A stretch of 64,000 nt of DNA from Streptomyces sp. CB01249 (GCF_001905735.1 NZ_LISW01000002.1:1400426-1464425); one strand, 5' to 3'. Counted from the first letter of the stretch, positions 44,007-52,944 are shown. A program made the numbers and translations. Notes: generated by a model from the sequence alone, not told the origin.

Positions 44007-44288
44007 ATGTTTAGCCTGACGCTTTACTGGGATGGCAGAACCGACAACCGGCGCCCCCTCTCGTACGGGCGGCGCCCCGACGACAGGGCCGTACGGCAGA
44101 TGAACACGACTCCGCTCCGCAACCTCGCCAACCCCCGCCGCACCACGCTGGCGCACCTCAAGGACGCCGAGGCGCTGCAGACGGCGGAACTCCCGGAGCA
44201 CGCGGTCCAGCTGCCGACGCAGACCGCCAACCCCCGCCGCACGATCCTGATGACGGCCCCCGCCGCCGTCACCGCCGCCGCGGAGTAA
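44007..44288 (+). CDS. Small protein of unknown function with two NPRRT motifs
   Basis: 93 residues from ATG 44007, with GGGGGGAA (43995-44002) before it; an internal ATG at 44101 would give 62 residues. It has no hydrophobic segment. The motif NPRRTTL recurs as NPRRTIL 40 residues later near the C-terminus, which ends in an alanine-rich tail. I recognise no family. Codon use is Streptomyces-like (GC in third positions). It sits alone between the conservon and a foldback element. Confidence 0.5.
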   Translation: MFSLTLYWDGRTDNRRPLSYGRRPDDRAVRQMNTTPLRNLANPRRTTLAHLKDAEALQTAELPEHAVQLPTQTANPRRTILMTAPAAVTAAAE

Positions 44289-44318
44289 TCCCGCGCGGGT
44301 GCGCCCCTCATGCGCGTC

Positions 44319-44482
44319 AGCGCTTCGCCCGGCAGGGATCGCCCGAGAAGGAGCGCCGTCCGGTGCGTGCGATCGCAAGGCGGCCGGAAGCCCTTGTAGC
44401 GGAGCTACCAGGGCTTTTGGCCAACGCGGCGAGCGCGCGTGCCGGGCGGTGCGACGGGGCGATCCCTGCCGGGCGAAGCGCT
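44319..44482. mobile_element. 164-bp foldback element (MITE-like)
   Basis: Perfect 26-bp inverted ends lie at 44319-44344 and 44457-44482 (outer bases AGCGCTTCGCCCGGCAGGG). Inside, GGCC, AAGCCCT and GTAGC pair with GCTAC, AGGGCTT and GGCC (44382-44422) to make a strong nested hairpin. A target duplication is ambiguous because the terminal AGCGCT is itself a palindrome. It has no ORF. It lies 59 bp before the FAH-family gene and may be a mobile repeat or a structured RNA. Confidence 0.7.
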
Positions 44483-44541
44483 AGCCTGAAGCGTCAGTCT
44501 TTTTCAGGCACCCAGCAAGCAGTGAGGGGCGACAGCAACCC

Positions 44542-45318
44542 GTGCGCATCGCCAGGTTCTCCATCGACGGCAATGTCGCCTTCGGCGCGGTCGAGGGCGA
44601 CGGGCCCGACGGTCTCGTCCTCGACATCATCAAGGGCATCCCGTACTCCGAGTTCGAGCTCTCCGGGACCAAGGTCCCGTTGAACAAGGTGCGGCTGCTG
44701 CCGCCCGTGCTCCCCAACAAGGTCGTGGCCATCGGCCGCAACTACGCGGAGCACGCCGCCGAACTCGGCAACGAGGTCCCCGACGTCCCCGTCGCCTTCT
44801 TCAAGCCCACCACCTCGGTGATCGGCTCCGGCGACGCCATCGAGTACCCCTCCTTCTCCGACGAGGTCCACCACGAGGCCGAGCTGGCCGTGGTCATCGG
44901 CCGGATGTGCCGCGAAGTGCCGCGCGAGCGGGTCAAGGACGTCATCTTCGGCTACACCTGCGCCAACGACGTCACCGCCCGCGACGCCCAGAAGCGGGAG
45001 AAGCAGTGGGCCCGGGCCAAGGGCTTCGACACCTCCTGCCCGCTCGGCCCCTGGGTGGAGACCGACCTCGACCCCCGCGACCTCGCCATCCAGGCCACGG
45101 TCAACGGCGAGCAACGCCAGCTCGGCCGGACGAGCGACATGATCCGGTCCATCGAGGACCTGGTCGTCCACATCACCGAAGCCATGACGCTGCTTCCGGG
45201 CGATGTGATCCTCACCGGCACCCCCGCGGGGGTCGGACCCCTCCATGTCGGCGACGAGGTCGCCGTCACCATCGAAGGCATCGGCACTCTCACCAACAAG
45301 GTGATCAAGCGTGGCTAA
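44542..45318 (+). CDS. Fumarylacetoacetate hydrolase family protein
   Basis: 258 residues. The FAH fold is shown by [36 protein letters not shown], the metal-binding [18 protein letters not shown] (Glu residues), [25 protein letters not shown] and [15 protein letters not shown]. Such enzymes cut C-C bonds of acylpyruvates or decarboxylate oxaloacetate; the substrate is not determinable here. The GTG start follows GAGGGG (44524-44529). Its last 8 bp overlap gltX, so both are translated from one transcript. Confidence 0.92.
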   Translation: MRIARFSIDGNVAFGAVEGDGPDGLVLDIIKGIPYSEFELSGTKVPLNKVRLLPPVLPNKVVAIGRNYAEHAAELGNEVPDVPVAFFKPTTSVIGSGDAIEYPSFSDEVHHEAELAVVIGRMCREVPRERVKDVIFGYTCANDVTARDAQKREKQWARAKGFDTSCPLGPWVETDLDPRDLAIQATVNGEQRQLGRTSDMIRSIEDLVVHITEAMTLLPGDVILTGTPAGVGPLHVGDEVAVTIEGIGTLTNKVIKRG

Positions 45319-46783
45319 CGCACCTGTACGTGTACGTTTCTGTCCCTCCCCGACCGGCAACCCGCACGTCGGCCTGGTCCGGACGGCCCTCTTCAACTGG
45401 GCGTTCGCCCGGCACCACCAGGGCACCCTGGTCTTCCGCATCGAGGACACCGACGCGGCGCGCGACTCCGAGGAGTCGTACGAGCAGCTCCTCGAAGCGA
45501 TGCGCTGGCTCGGCCTGGACTGGGACGAGGGCCCCGAGGTGGGCGGCCCGCACGCCCCGTACCGCCAGTCGCAGCGGATGGACCTCTACAAGGACGTCGC
45601 CGAGAAGCTCCTCGCCGGCGGCTACGCGTACCCCTGCTACTGCACCACGGAGGAGCTGGACACCCGCCGCGACGCCGCACGCGCCGCCGGCCGCCCGTCC
45701 GGCTACGACGGCCACTGCCGCGAGCTGACCGACGAGCAGAAGGCCGCGTACGAGGCCGAGGGGCGCGCGTCGATCGTCCGCTTCCGGATGCCCGACGAGG
45801 GGATCACCTTCACGGACCTGGTCCGCGGCGACATCACCGTCCAGCCGGAGAACGTCCCGGACTACGGCATCGTCCGCGCCAACGGGGCCCCGCTCTACAC
45901 GCTGGTCAACCCGGTGGACGACGCCCTGATGGAGATCACCCACGTCCTGCGCGGCGAGGACCTGCTCTCCTCCACCCCGCGCCAGATCGCCCTGTACCGG
46001 GCGCTCATCGAGCTGGGCATCGCCAAGGACACCCCCGCCTTCGGGCACCTGCCGTACGTGATGGGCGAGGGCAACAAGAAGCTCTCCAAGCGCGACCCGC
46101 AGTCTTCGCTCAACCTGTACCGCGAGCGCGGCTTCGTCCGCGAGGGGCTGCTCAACTACCTCTCGCTGCTGGGCTGGTCGATCGCCGAGGACCGCGACAT
46201 CTTCGACATCGACGAGATGGTCGCCGCCTTCGACATCAAGGACGTCAACGCCAACCCGGCCCGCTTCGACCTCAAGAAGTGCGAGCACGTCAACGCGGAG
46301 CACATCCGCCGCCTCGACGTGAAGACCTTCACCGAGGCGTGCGGCCCGTGGCTCCAGGCGCCGTTCGCCCCCTGGGCCCCGGAGTCCTTCGACGCGGCGG
46401 TCTTCGCCGAGATCGCCCCGCACGCCCAGACCCGGGTCACGGTGCTCTCCGAGATCACCGCCAACGTGGACTTCCTGTTCCTGGACGAGCCGGTGCACGA
46501 CGAGGCGTCCTGGACCAAGGCGATGAAGGAGGGGTCCGACGCCCTCCTCGTCACCGCCCGCGCCGAGCTCATCGCCGCCGACTGGAACGCGGAGGCCCTG
46601 AAGGCCGCCGTCCTCGCCGCCGGCGAGCAGCACGGCCTCAAGCTCGGCAAGGCCCAGGCCCCGGTCCGGGTGGCCGTCACCGGCCGCACGATCGGCCTCC
46701 CGCTCTTCGAGTCCCTGGAGATCCTGGGCCGCGAGAAGACGATCGCCCGCATCGACGCGGCCCTGGCCAAGCTGACCGCGTAA
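45311..46783 (+). CDS. gltX: Glutamyl-tRNA synthetase
   Basis: 490 residues, class I synthetase. The HIGH-type motif is [10 protein letters not shown] (residues 12-21) and the KMSKS-type motif is KKLSKRDP near residue 258. The C-terminal helical domain binds the anticodon. Actinobacteria lack glutaminyl-tRNA synthetase, so this enzyme would charge both tRNA-Glu and tRNA-Gln, with GatCAB correcting the latter (established for the group). Both tRNA types are encoded about 0.9 kb downstream. The GTG start overlaps the FAH gene by 8 bp. Confidence 0.97.
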   Translation: MANAPVRVRFCPSPTGNPHVGLVRTALFNWAFARHHQGTLVFRIEDTDAARDSEESYEQLLEAMRWLGLDWDEGPEVGGPHAPYRQSQRMDLYKDVAEKLLAGGYAYPCYCTTEELDTRRDAARAAGRPSGYDGHCRELTDEQKAAYEAEGRASIVRFRMPDEGITFTDLVRGDITVQPENVPDYGIVRANGAPLYTLVNPVDDALMEITHVLRGEDLLSSTPRQIALYRALIELGIAKDTPAFGHLPYVMGEGNKKLSKRDPQSSLNLYRERGFVREGLLNYLSLLGWSIAEDRDIFDIDEMVAAFDIKDVNANPARFDLKKCEHVNAEHIRRLDVKTFTEACGPWLQAPFAPWAPESFDAAVFAEIAPHAQTRVTVLSEITANVDFLFLDEPVHDEASWTKAMKEGSDALLVTARAELIAADWNAEALKAAVLAAGEQHGLKLGKAQAPVRVAVTGRTIGLPLFESLEILGREKTIARIDAALAKLTA

Positions 46784-46799
46784 CACCGCGTCGACGCAC

Positions 46800-46844
46800 G
46801 GGACGGGCCCGGCAGCCGCACACCGCGGCCGCCGGGCCCGTCCC
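46800..46844 (+). terminator. Terminator after gltX
   Basis: GGGACGGGCCCGGC (46800-46813) pairs with GCCGGGCCCGTCCC (46831-46844). Confidence 0.8.
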
Positions 46845-46874
46845 GCTGTGCGGGGCCGCGCGTAGAGTCGGGGC

Positions 46875-47594
46875 ATGCCCATCAGAGCCGTCCTCTGGGA
46901 CATCGACGACACGTTGTTCGACCACACGACGGCCTCCGCCACCGGGATGGCCCGGCACATCGCGGCGGAGGGGCTGCCTCCGGGGCATGCCTCGCCCGAG
47001 GAGGCCGTCGAGGCGTGGCAGCGGCTCACGCGGCGGCACTGGGCGCGGTTCTCCGCCGGGGAGACCGACTGGCAGGGTCAGCGGCGGGACCGGGCCAGGG
47101 AGTTCCTGGGGCGGGCGCTGGACGACGGCGAGGCCGATGCCTGGTTCGCCCGCCACATCGCGCACTACGAATCCGCCTGGGCGCTCTTCCCGGACACCGT
47201 CCCGGCGCTCGACGCCCTGGCGGGGACGTACCGGCACGCCGTGCTGTCCAACTCGGCCCAGGAGCCGCAGCACCAGAAGCTGACGGTGCTCGGGGTGCGC
47301 GACCGGTTCGAGTCCCTGCTGTGCGCCGCGGAGCTGGGCGTCTCCAAGCCGGACCCCGGGGCCTTCCGCGCCTCCTGCGAGGCGCTGGGGCTCGATGCGC
47401 ACGAGGTGCTGTACGTCGGGGACGAACCCGACATCGACGCCGCCGGGGCCACCGCCGCCGGCCTCACCGGCGTCTGGCTGGACCGGCGCGGCCGGGGAGG
47501 GCGGCCCGAGCTCGCCCGGATCACGGGGCTGGACCAGTTGCCCGGGCTGCTGGCGGGCGATACCCGTTTTGGAGCGCCGGACACCTTCGGGTAA
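46875..47594 (+). CDS. HAD family hydrolase
   Basis: 239 residues. Motif I is AVLWDIDDTLFDHT (Asp nucleophile and acid), motif II HAVLSNSAQ, motif III the Lys in GVSKPDPGAF, and motif IV VLYVGDEPDIDAAGA. The cap is helical, so it belongs to the subclass I phosphatases acting on small phosphorylated metabolites; the substrate is unknown. TAGAGT at 46863-46868 lies 6 bases before the ATG and no ribosome site is present, which suggests a leaderless transcript. Confidence 0.92.
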   Translation: MPIRAVLWDIDDTLFDHTTASATGMARHIAAEGLPPGHASPEEAVEAWQRLTRRHWARFSAGETDWQGQRRDRAREFLGRALDDGEADAWFARHIAHYESAWALFPDTVPALDALAGTYRHAVLSNSAQEPQHQKLTVLGVRDRFESLLCAAELGVSKPDPGAFRASCEALGLDAHEVLYVGDEPDIDAAGATAAGLTGVWLDRRGRGGRPELARITGLDQLPGLLAGDTRFGAPDTFG

Positions 47595-47679
47595 TGTTCT
47601 TCCTGCGCCGCCCGAGCGGGCCGAAAGATCCGGCCGGGAAGCGCAGACAGAAACAAAGCCCCCAGGGGTTGCGTTTCAG

Positions 47680-47751
47680 TGGGCTATGGTGTAATTGGCA
47701 ACACTACGGTTTCTGGTACCGTCATTCTAGGTTCGAGTCCTGGTAGCCCAG
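47680..47751 (+). tRNA. tRNA-Gln (CTG)
   Basis: 72 nt. The acceptor TGGGCTA pairs with TAGCCCA; anticodon stem ACGGT/ACCGT holds loop TTCTGGT, anticodon CTG; the T arm is CTAGG-TTCGAGT-CCTGG. CCA is not encoded. First of five tRNA genes. Confidence 0.97.
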
Positions 47752-47778
47752 CGCAGTACAGAGCAAGTTGCAGGACAA

Positions 47779-47851
47779 GCCCCCGTTGTGTAGCGGCCTA
47801 GCACGCTGCCCTCTCACGGCAGTAGCGCCGGTTCGAATCCGGTCGGGGGTA
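47779..47851 (+). tRNA. tRNA-Glu (CTC)
   Basis: 73 nt. The acceptor GCCCCCG pairs with CGGGGGT (one G-T pair); anticodon arm CTGCC-CTCTCAC-GGCAG gives anticodon CTC; the T arm is CCGG-TTCGAAT-CCGG. Confidence 0.97.
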
Positions 47852-47911
47852 CAGATCCTTCCCGCGAGATCACCTGGGTCGCACCCACGGTCTCGATGCA
47901 GGATCGCTAGG

Positions 47912-47984
47912 GCCCCCGTTGTGTAGCGGCCTAGCACGCTGCCCTCTCACGGCAGTAGCGCCGGTTCGAATCCGGTCGGGGGTA
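47912..47984 (+). tRNA. tRNA-Glu (CTC), second copy
   Basis: Identical in sequence to the copy at 47779-47851, but with a different 60-bp leader. Confidence 0.97.
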
Positions 47985-47996
47985 CTTGCAACACCA

Positions 47997-48068
47997 TGGG
48001 CTATGGTGTAATTGGCAACACTACGGTTTCTGGTACCGTCATTCTAGGTTCGAGTCCTGGTAGCCCAG
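47997..48068 (+). tRNA. tRNA-Gln (CTG), second copy
   Basis: Identical to the copy at 47680-47751. The spacer after it also matches the first copy. Confidence 0.97.
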
Positions 48069-48095
48069 CGCAGTACAGAGCAAGTCGCAGGACAA

Positions 48096-48168
48096 GCCCC
48101 CGTTGTGTAGCGGCCTAGCACGCTGCCCTCTCACGGCAGTAGCGCCGGTTCGAATCCGGTCGGGGGTA
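48096..48168 (+). tRNA. tRNA-Glu (CTC), third copy
   Basis: Identical to the two other tRNA-Glu genes. The Gln-spacer-Glu unit 47997-48168 repeats 47680-47851 with one base change in the spacer. Confidence 0.97.
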
Positions 48169-48181
48169 CAACAGGCAACAG

Positions 48182-48216
48182 GCGAAGGCCCTTCACTCCG
48201 GTGAGGGGCCTTTCGC
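48182..48216. terminator. Terminator after the tRNA array
   Basis: GCGAAGGCCC (48182-48191) pairs with the GGGGCCTTTCGC side ending at 48216, with a small bulge. It also faces the convergent MerR gene. Confidence 0.75.
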
Positions 48217-48243
48217 TTGTACGCGGCACGGGGCCGCCCCCGC

Positions 48244-48885
48244 TCAATACCCGTACCGCCGGGCCGACTCCTCCTCCTGGGCCAGCCTGCGCAGCGACGT
48301 CAGCAACGGCTCGTACAGCACCGCCGAGGCCACCGCCATCTCCACCTGCTGCGCACGCGTCGGGTAGCTCTCCATCAGGTCCAGATCCCGCACGGCCACC
48401 TCGTGCATCAGCCGCGCGTGCTCCTCCAGATGCGCGCTCTCGTACGGATAGCCGAGGCGGGCGAGTGTGGCCAGGCCCGCGACGAGCGAGCGGTAGACGG
48501 GGGACAGCTCGCCGATCTCCCGGGCACCGGCCCAGCCCAACCGGTCGAGCAGCGCGTCGACTTCCGCCCGCGCCGCCGCCGTCTCCGGGGCCTCCTCGTC
48601 CGGCTCGGGCCCGTGCGGCAGCGCCCAGAGGGCCGCGCCGAGCCGGATCGTACGGCCCAGCGACTCGTCGTCCACGTGAGACAGCACCTCACGGGCCGTG
48701 GCCACGGGCAGTCGGCCCACCTGGATCAGCGCCCGGATCAGACGCAGTCGGCGCAGATGGCTCTCGTCGTACTCGGCCTGCGTCGCGCTCACCCGCTCTC
48801 CCGGCGGCAACAGGCCTTCGCGCAGGTAGTACTTGATCGTCGCGGTCGCGATGCCGCTCTGCTCGCTCAACTCCGAGAGACGCAT
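48244..48885 (-). CDS. MerR family transcriptional regulator
   Basis: 213 residues. The N-terminal winged helix is MRLSELSEQSGIATATIKYYLREGLLPPGERVSATQAEYDESHLRRLRLIRALI, the classic MerR pattern. The C-terminal 130 residues are helical and have no Cys, so the effector is not a metal bound by thiols. GGAAGG lies 5 bases before ATG 48885; a longer frame to 48954 would cover the operator repeats. It is divergent from the DUF4188 gene and probably controls it through two 21-bp repeats. Confidence 0.9.
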   Translation of the reverse strand: MRLSELSEQSGIATATIKYYLREGLLPPGERVSATQAEYDESHLRRLRLIRALIQVGRLPVATAREVLSHVDDESLGRTIRLGAALWALPHGPEPDEEAPETAAARAEVDALLDRLGWAGAREIGELSPVYRSLVAGLATLARLGYPYESAHLEEHARLMHEVAVRDLDLMESYPTRAQQVEMAVASAVLYEPLLTSLRRLAQEEESARRYGY

Positions 48886-48909
48886 GCCGTCCTTCCCTTG
48901 CGTCCACCC

Positions 48910-48954
48910 TTGGGCAGTGCCACTATCCAACCATTGGACAGTGCCGCTATCCAA
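48910..48954. promoter_or_regulatory. Two 21-bp operator-like repeats between the MerR and DUF4188 genes
   Basis: Direct repeats lie at 48910-48930 and 48934-48954, identical in 19 of 21 bases. Each is an imperfect dyad with TTGG-(G/A)-CAG at the left and CTATCCAA at the right. Their 24-bp spacing puts them on nearly the same helical face. They fill the gap between the divergent starts. Confidence 0.75.
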
Positions 48955-48972
48955 CGCCTGTCAGGGGGCCCA

Positions 48973-49479
48973 GTGTTCGCGAACATCATGCCGGGACGGA
49001 CGACCGCCGCAGCCGAGGGCGATGTCGTCGTCCTGCTGATCGGCATGCGGATCAACCACTTCAGGGGCGTGCACCACTGGCTGCCGGTCATGCTGGCGAT
49101 GCTGCGCATGCTGCGGGAGCTCAAGGCGGACCGGTCCAGGGGGCTGCTCGGCCACGTCCTGCTGTCCGGCTCACCGAGGACGTACTACGTCGTCCAGTAC
49201 TGGCAGTCGAAGGAGAAGCTGTACGCGTACGCCTCGGCGCCCGACATGTTCCACCGGCGGGCGTGGGCGCTGCTCAACCGCAAGGAGAAGAAGTCCCGGC
49301 AGCACGTGGGGCTGTGGCACGAGACCTACATCGTGCCCGAGGGGGGCTACGAGTCCATCTACGCCGACATGCCGGCGTACGGACTGGCCGCGGCGACCGG
49401 GTCGCTGCCGATCGAGGGGCGGGGCCGCCGGGCGGCGGACCGGCTCGCGCACCGGTCGGGCGCTTCCGGCGCCGAGTGA
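48973..49479 (+). CDS. DUF4188 (monooxygenase-like) protein
   Basis: 168 residues. Matches the DUF4188 family: EGDVVVLLIGMRINHFRGVHHWLPVMLAMLRMLREL at the N-terminus, YYVVQYWQSKEKLYAYA and a His-rich FHRRAWALLNRKEKKSRQHVGLWHETYIV. The fold is a dimeric alpha-beta barrel related to antibiotic-biosynthesis monooxygenases; activity is unproven. The GTG at 48973 has GGGGG 5 bases upstream and is preferred over the internal ATG at 48988. Divergent from the MerR gene. Confidence 0.85.
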   Translation: MFANIMPGRTTAAAEGDVVVLLIGMRINHFRGVHHWLPVMLAMLRMLRELKADRSRGLLGHVLLSGSPRTYYVVQYWQSKEKLYAYASAPDMFHRRAWALLNRKEKKSRQHVGLWHETYIVPEGGYESIYADMPAYGLAAATGSLPIEGRGRRAADRLAHRSGASGAE

Positions 49480-49501
49480 AGCGATGAGGGGCTGAGAAGG
49501 G

Positions 49502-49525
49502 GGCCGCCACGACACTGGGGCGGCC
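49502..49525. terminator. Hairpin between the DUF4188 gene and ndgR
   Basis: GGCCGCC (49502-49508) pairs with GGCGGCC (49519-49525) between convergent genes. Confidence 0.6.
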
Positions 49526-49555
49526 TCGGGGGAGAGGGAGGGGCGCGGCCGGGGC

Positions 49556-50272
49556 TCAGCCGGTGCGGCGCAGCGCCTCGCTCAGCCGGGCGGCCGAGTC
49601 GATGACCGCCTGGGCGTGCATCCGGCCCGGGTGGCGGGTCAGCCGCTCGATCGGTCCGGAGACCGAGACGGCGGCGACCACGCGGTTCGACGGGCCGCGC
49701 ACCGGGGCGGAGACCGAGGCCACGCCCGGCTCGCGCTCACCGATCGACTGGGCCCAGCCGCGCCGCCGTACGCCGGAGAGCGCCGTCGCCGTGAAGCGGG
49801 CGCCCTGGAGGCCGCGGTGCAGTCGCTCCGGCTCCTCCCAGGCCATCAGGATCTGCGCGGAGGAGCCCGCCTTCATGGTCAGCGTGGAGCCGACCGGCAC
49901 GGTGTCCCGCAGTCCGGACAGCCGCTCCGCCGCCGCCACGCAGATGCGCATGTCGCCCTGGCGCCGGTAGAGCTGGGCGCTCTCGCCGGTGATGTCGCGC
50001 AGATGCGTGAGTACCGGCCCGGCCGTGGCCAGCAGGCGGTCCTCACCGGCCGCCGCCGCCAGCTCGGAGAGCCGGGGGCCGAGAATGAACCGGCCCTGCA
50101 TGTCCCTCGCCACCATCCGGTGGTGTTCCAGTGCCACGGCCAGCCGGTGAGCCGTGGGTCGTGCGAGCCCGGTCGCCGCGACCAGCCCGGCGAGGGTGGC
50201 CGGCCCGGACTCCAGGGCGCTCAATACCAGAGCCGCCTTGTCGAGAACGCCGACGCCGCTAGAGTTGTCCAT
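49556..50272 (-). CDS. ndgR: IclR family regulator NdgR
   Basis: 238 residues, the length of NdgR. The N-terminal winged helix contains [42 protein letters not shown]; the C-terminal IclR effector domain includes [18 protein letters not shown] and [22 protein letters not shown]. NdgR/AreB proteins control leuCD and other amino-acid and antibiotic genes in Streptomyces (established). It is divergent from leuC as expected. ATG 50272 is used; the longer frame to 50368 enters the shared promoter. Confidence 0.95.
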   Translation of the reverse strand: MDNSSGVGVLDKAALVLSALESGPATLAGLVAATGLARPTAHRLAVALEHHRMVARDMQGRFILGPRLSELAAAAGEDRLLATAGPVLTHLRDITGESAQLYRRQGDMRICVAAAERLSGLRDTVPVGSTLTMKAGSSAQILMAWEEPERLHRGLQGARFTATALSGVRRRGWAQSIGEREPGVASVSAPVRGPSNRVVAAVSVSGPIERLTRHPGRMHAQAVIDSAARLSEALRRTG

Positions 50273-50284
50273 ACGACGATACTC

Positions 50285-50305
50285 GCGTCTCACTCTGTGA
50301 AACGC
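50285..50305. promoter_or_regulatory. Palindrome in the ndgR-leuC intergenic region
   Basis: A 21-bp dyad, GCGT-C-TCAC and GTGA-A-ACGC around TCT, with one mismatched pair. It lies 13 bp upstream of the ndgR start. Position and symmetry fit an NdgR operator (inference). Confidence 0.6.
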
Positions 50306-50414
50306 AAGTTCAATTTTCCCGGGAAGTTGCGAACCTGTACCAGCGGCCCCACAACGGCCCGTAGCCACCGCCCCGTACGGGGGTCCGGACGGGGGCGCAC
50401 CGAATCTCTAGTTG

Positions 50415-50434
50415 GGCCGGCGATGACGCCGGCC
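50415..50434 (+). promoter_or_regulatory. GC hairpin abutting the leuC ribosome binding site
   Basis: GGCCGGCG-ATGA-CGCCGGCC is a perfect 8-bp stem with a 4-base loop, directly followed by the GGAGGGA ribosome site (50435-50441). It could affect leuC translation or mRNA stability. Confidence 0.55.
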
Positions 50435-50446
50435 GGAGGGAAAGCG

Positions 50447-51871
50447 ATGGGTAGGACACTCGCGGAGAAGGTTTGGGACGACCATGTCGTCCGGCGCGCC
50501 GAGGGCGAGCCCGACCTCCTCTTCATCGATCTGCACCTGCTGCACGAGGTGACCAGTCCCCAGGCGTTCGACGGCCTGCGGCAGGCCGGACGCCCGGTGC
50601 GGCGCCTCGACCTCACCATCGCCACCGAGGACCACAACACCCCGACCCTCGACATCGACAAGCCGATCGCCGACCCGGTCTCCCGCGCCCAGCTGGAGAC
50701 GCTGCGGAAGAACTGCGCGGAGTTCGGCGTCCGGCTGCACCCGCTGGGCGACGTCGAGCAGGGCGTCGTGCACGTGGTCGGCCCGCAGCTGGGCCTGACC
50801 CAGCCCGGCACCACCGTCGTCTGCGGCGACTCCCACACGTCCACGCACGGCGCGTTCGGCGCCCTCGCGTTCGGCATCGGCACCAGCCAGGTCGAGCACG
50901 TGCTGGCCACCCAGACGCTGCCCATGGCCCGTCCGAAGACCATGGCGATCACCGTCGACGGCGAACTGCCCGACGGCGTCACCGCCAAGGACCTGATCCT
51001 GGCGATCATCGCCCGGATCGGTACCGGCGGCGGCCAGGGCTACATCCTCGAATACCGCGGCTCCGCCATCGAGAAGCTCTCGATGGAGGCCCGGATGACC
51101 ATCTGCAACATGTCGATCGAGGCCGGCGCGCGGGCGGGCATGATCGCCCCCGACCAGACCACCTTCGACTACCTGCGGGGCCGCGACCACGCCCCGCAGG
51201 GCGAGGACTGGGACGCCGCCGTCGCGTACTGGAAGACGCTGCGCACCGACGACGACGCGGTCTTCGACGCCGAGGTGGTCATCGAGGCCGCCGAGCTGGC
51301 GCCGTTCGTCACCTGGGGCACCAACCCGGGCCAGGGCGCGCCCCTGTCGGCCAGCGTCCCCGACCCGGCTTCGTACGAGGACGCCTCGGAGCGCAACGCC
51401 GCCGAAAAGGCCCTGGAGTACATGGGGTTGACCGCGGGCCAGCCGCTGCGCGAGATCAGCGTCGACACCGTCTTCGTAGGCTCCTGCACCAACGGCCGCA
51501 TCGAGGACCTGCGCAACGCCGCCGCGATCCTGGACGGCCGCAAAGTCGCCGACGGCGTACGGATGCTGGTCGTCCCGGGCTCCGTCCGGGTCGCCCTCCA
51601 GGCGGTCGACGAGGGCCTGGACAAGGTCTTCACCGCCGCCGGCGCCGAATGGCGGCACGCGGGCTGCTCGATGTGCCTCGGCATGAACCCCGACCAGCTG
51701 GCCCCCGGCGAGCGCTCCGCCTCCACCTCGAACCGCAACTTCGAGGGGCGGCAGGGCAAGGGCGGCCGTACGCACCTGGTCTCCCCGCAGGTCGCCGCCG
51801 CCACCGCGGTGCTGGGCCATCTGGCCTCGCCCGCCGACCTGTCCGACGACCGCACGCCCGCCGGAGTCTGA
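50447..51871 (+). CDS. leuC: 3-isopropylmalate dehydratase large subunit
   Basis: 474 residues. Isomerises 2- to 3-isopropylmalate in leucine synthesis, with LeuD. Aconitase-type features are [24 protein letters not shown], and the three iron-sulfur Cys: one in [10 protein letters not shown] and two in [15 protein letters not shown] 50447 follows GGAGGGA. leuD begins 5 bp after the stop. Upstream in-frame extension to 49616 is an antisense shadow of ndgR. Confidence 0.97.
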   Translation: MGRTLAEKVWDDHVVRRAEGEPDLLFIDLHLLHEVTSPQAFDGLRQAGRPVRRLDLTIATEDHNTPTLDIDKPIADPVSRAQLETLRKNCAEFGVRLHPLGDVEQGVVHVVGPQLGLTQPGTTVVCGDSHTSTHGAFGALAFGIGTSQVEHVLATQTLPMARPKTMAITVDGELPDGVTAKDLILAIIARIGTGGGQGYILEYRGSAIEKLSMEARMTICNMSIEAGARAGMIAPDQTTFDYLRGRDHAPQGEDWDAAVAYWKTLRTDDDAVFDAEVVIEAAELAPFVTWGTNPGQGAPLSASVPDPASYEDASERNAAEKALEYMGLTAGQPLREISVDTVFVGSCTNGRIEDLRNAAAILDGRKVADGVRMLVVPGSVRVALQAVDEGLDKVFTAAGAEWRHAGCSMCLGMNPDQLAPGERSASTSNRNFEGRQGKGGRTHLVSPQVAAATAVLGHLASPADLSDDRTPAGV

Positions 51872-51876
51872 GAATC

Positions 51877-52470
51877 ATGGAAGCTTTCACCACGCACACC
51901 GGCCGGGCCGTTCCGCTGCGCCGCAGCAACGTCGACACCGACCAGATCATCCCCGCCCACTGGCTCAAGAAGGTCACCCGGGACGGCTTCGAGGACGGCC
52001 TCTTCGAGGCGTGGCGCAAGGACGAGACCTTCGTCCTCAACCGCCCCGAGCGCCAGGGCGCGTCGGTCCTGGTGGCCGGCCCCGACTTCGGCACCGGCTC
52101 CTCCCGTGAGCACGCCGTCTGGGCCCTGCAGAACTTCGGCTTCAAGGCCGTCATCTCCTCCCGGTTCGCCGACATCTTCCGCGGCAACTCGCTGAAGAAC
52201 GGTCTGCTGACCGTGGTCCTGGACCAGCAGACCGTCGACGCCCTCTGGGAGCTGACGGAGGCGGACCCGACGGCCGAGGTGACGGTCGACCTGGAGGCCC
52301 GGCAGGTCCGCGCCGAGGGCATCACCGCCGACTTCGAGCTGGACGAGAACGCCCGCTGGCGGCTGCTGAACGGCCTGGACGACATCAGCCTCACCCTTCA
52401 GAACGAAGCCGACATCGCGGCTTACGAGGCGGCTCGCCCGGCCTACAAGCCCCGCACAATTCCGGCCTGA
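51877..52470 (+). CDS. leuD: 3-isopropylmalate dehydratase small subunit
   Basis: 197 residues, full length. The swivelling domain signature is [16 protein letters not shown] near the start, then [21 protein letters not shown] and [15 protein letters not shown]. It pairs with LeuC, whose gene ends 5 bp upstream. A terminator lies 15 bp after the stop. Confidence 0.97.
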   Translation: MEAFTTHTGRAVPLRRSNVDTDQIIPAHWLKKVTRDGFEDGLFEAWRKDETFVLNRPERQGASVLVAGPDFGTGSSREHAVWALQNFGFKAVISSRFADIFRGNSLKNGLLTVVLDQQTVDALWELTEADPTAEVTVDLEARQVRAEGITADFELDENARWRLLNGLDDISLTLQNEADIAAYEAARPAYKPRTIPA

Positions 52471-52485
52471 TCAGCGCGTTTTCAG

Positions 52486-52521
52486 GACTGCGCCCCCTGC
52501 CTTCTGGTAGGGGGCGCAGTC
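52486..52521 (+). terminator. Terminator after leuCD
   Basis: GACTGCGCCCCCTGCC (52486-52501) pairs with GGTAGGGGGCGCAGTC (52506-52521) with one mismatch and is followed by GTTTGTT. Confidence 0.9.
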
Positions 52522-52574
52522 GTTTGTTGGGACCCCGCCGGGCGACAACTCGCCCCAGATGGCACAATCGGTGC

Positions 52575-52802
52575 ATGGAACGCGACAGCCAACTCAAGAT
52601 TTACGGCCAAGTCGCCGACCAATTGAAGGAAGCGCACTCCCGGGTGCGCGCACTGCAAGTCCCGGACGGCGTAAGGATGGCGTTGAACCGGAAGCTGTTG
52701 GTCGTCACGGCCACGGCGAAGCACGATCTCCCGGGCGCGGCAAGGCGTCTGGACCGGTTGATGAAGGACCTCGACGAGGGCCGATTCCCCGAAGGTGACT
52801 GA
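52575..52802 (+). CDS. Small conserved protein of unknown function
   Basis: 75 residues: MERDSQLKIYGQVADQLKEAHSRVRALQV, then a PDGVRMALNRKLLVVTATAKHD segment and a helical end. It is charged and soluble and has no recognised domain. It sits between leuD and hupS, where S. coelicolor also has a short gene (from memory). CACAAT at 52563-52568 lies 6 bases before the ATG with no ribosome site, so a leaderless start is likely; a longer frame to 52524 is not supported. Confidence 0.7.
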   Translation: MERDSQLKIYGQVADQLKEAHSRVRALQVPDGVRMALNRKLLVVTATAKHDLPGAARRLDRLMKDLDEGRFPEGD

Positions 52803-52944
52803 CTCCGCAGAACTGCGCAGCGGTCGACTTCGTTGCGGCACTAGGGTGATTAGCCCGTTTCGTGTTTGATTTGCGGTATATATCTGCCTAACGTGCGAAA
52901 AAGCCGGACAGATTCGTTCCGGCAATGTCTCCGAAGGGGAAGAC

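Noticed and set aside
44007..44288. RiPP precursor peptide
   Set aside because: No modification enzyme, protease or transporter gene is adjacent, and there is no recognisable core or leader motif.
47680..48168. Regularly spaced repeats resembling a CRISPR array
   Set aside because: The repeats are tRNA genes with full cloverleaf structure, not short identical repeats with unique spacers.
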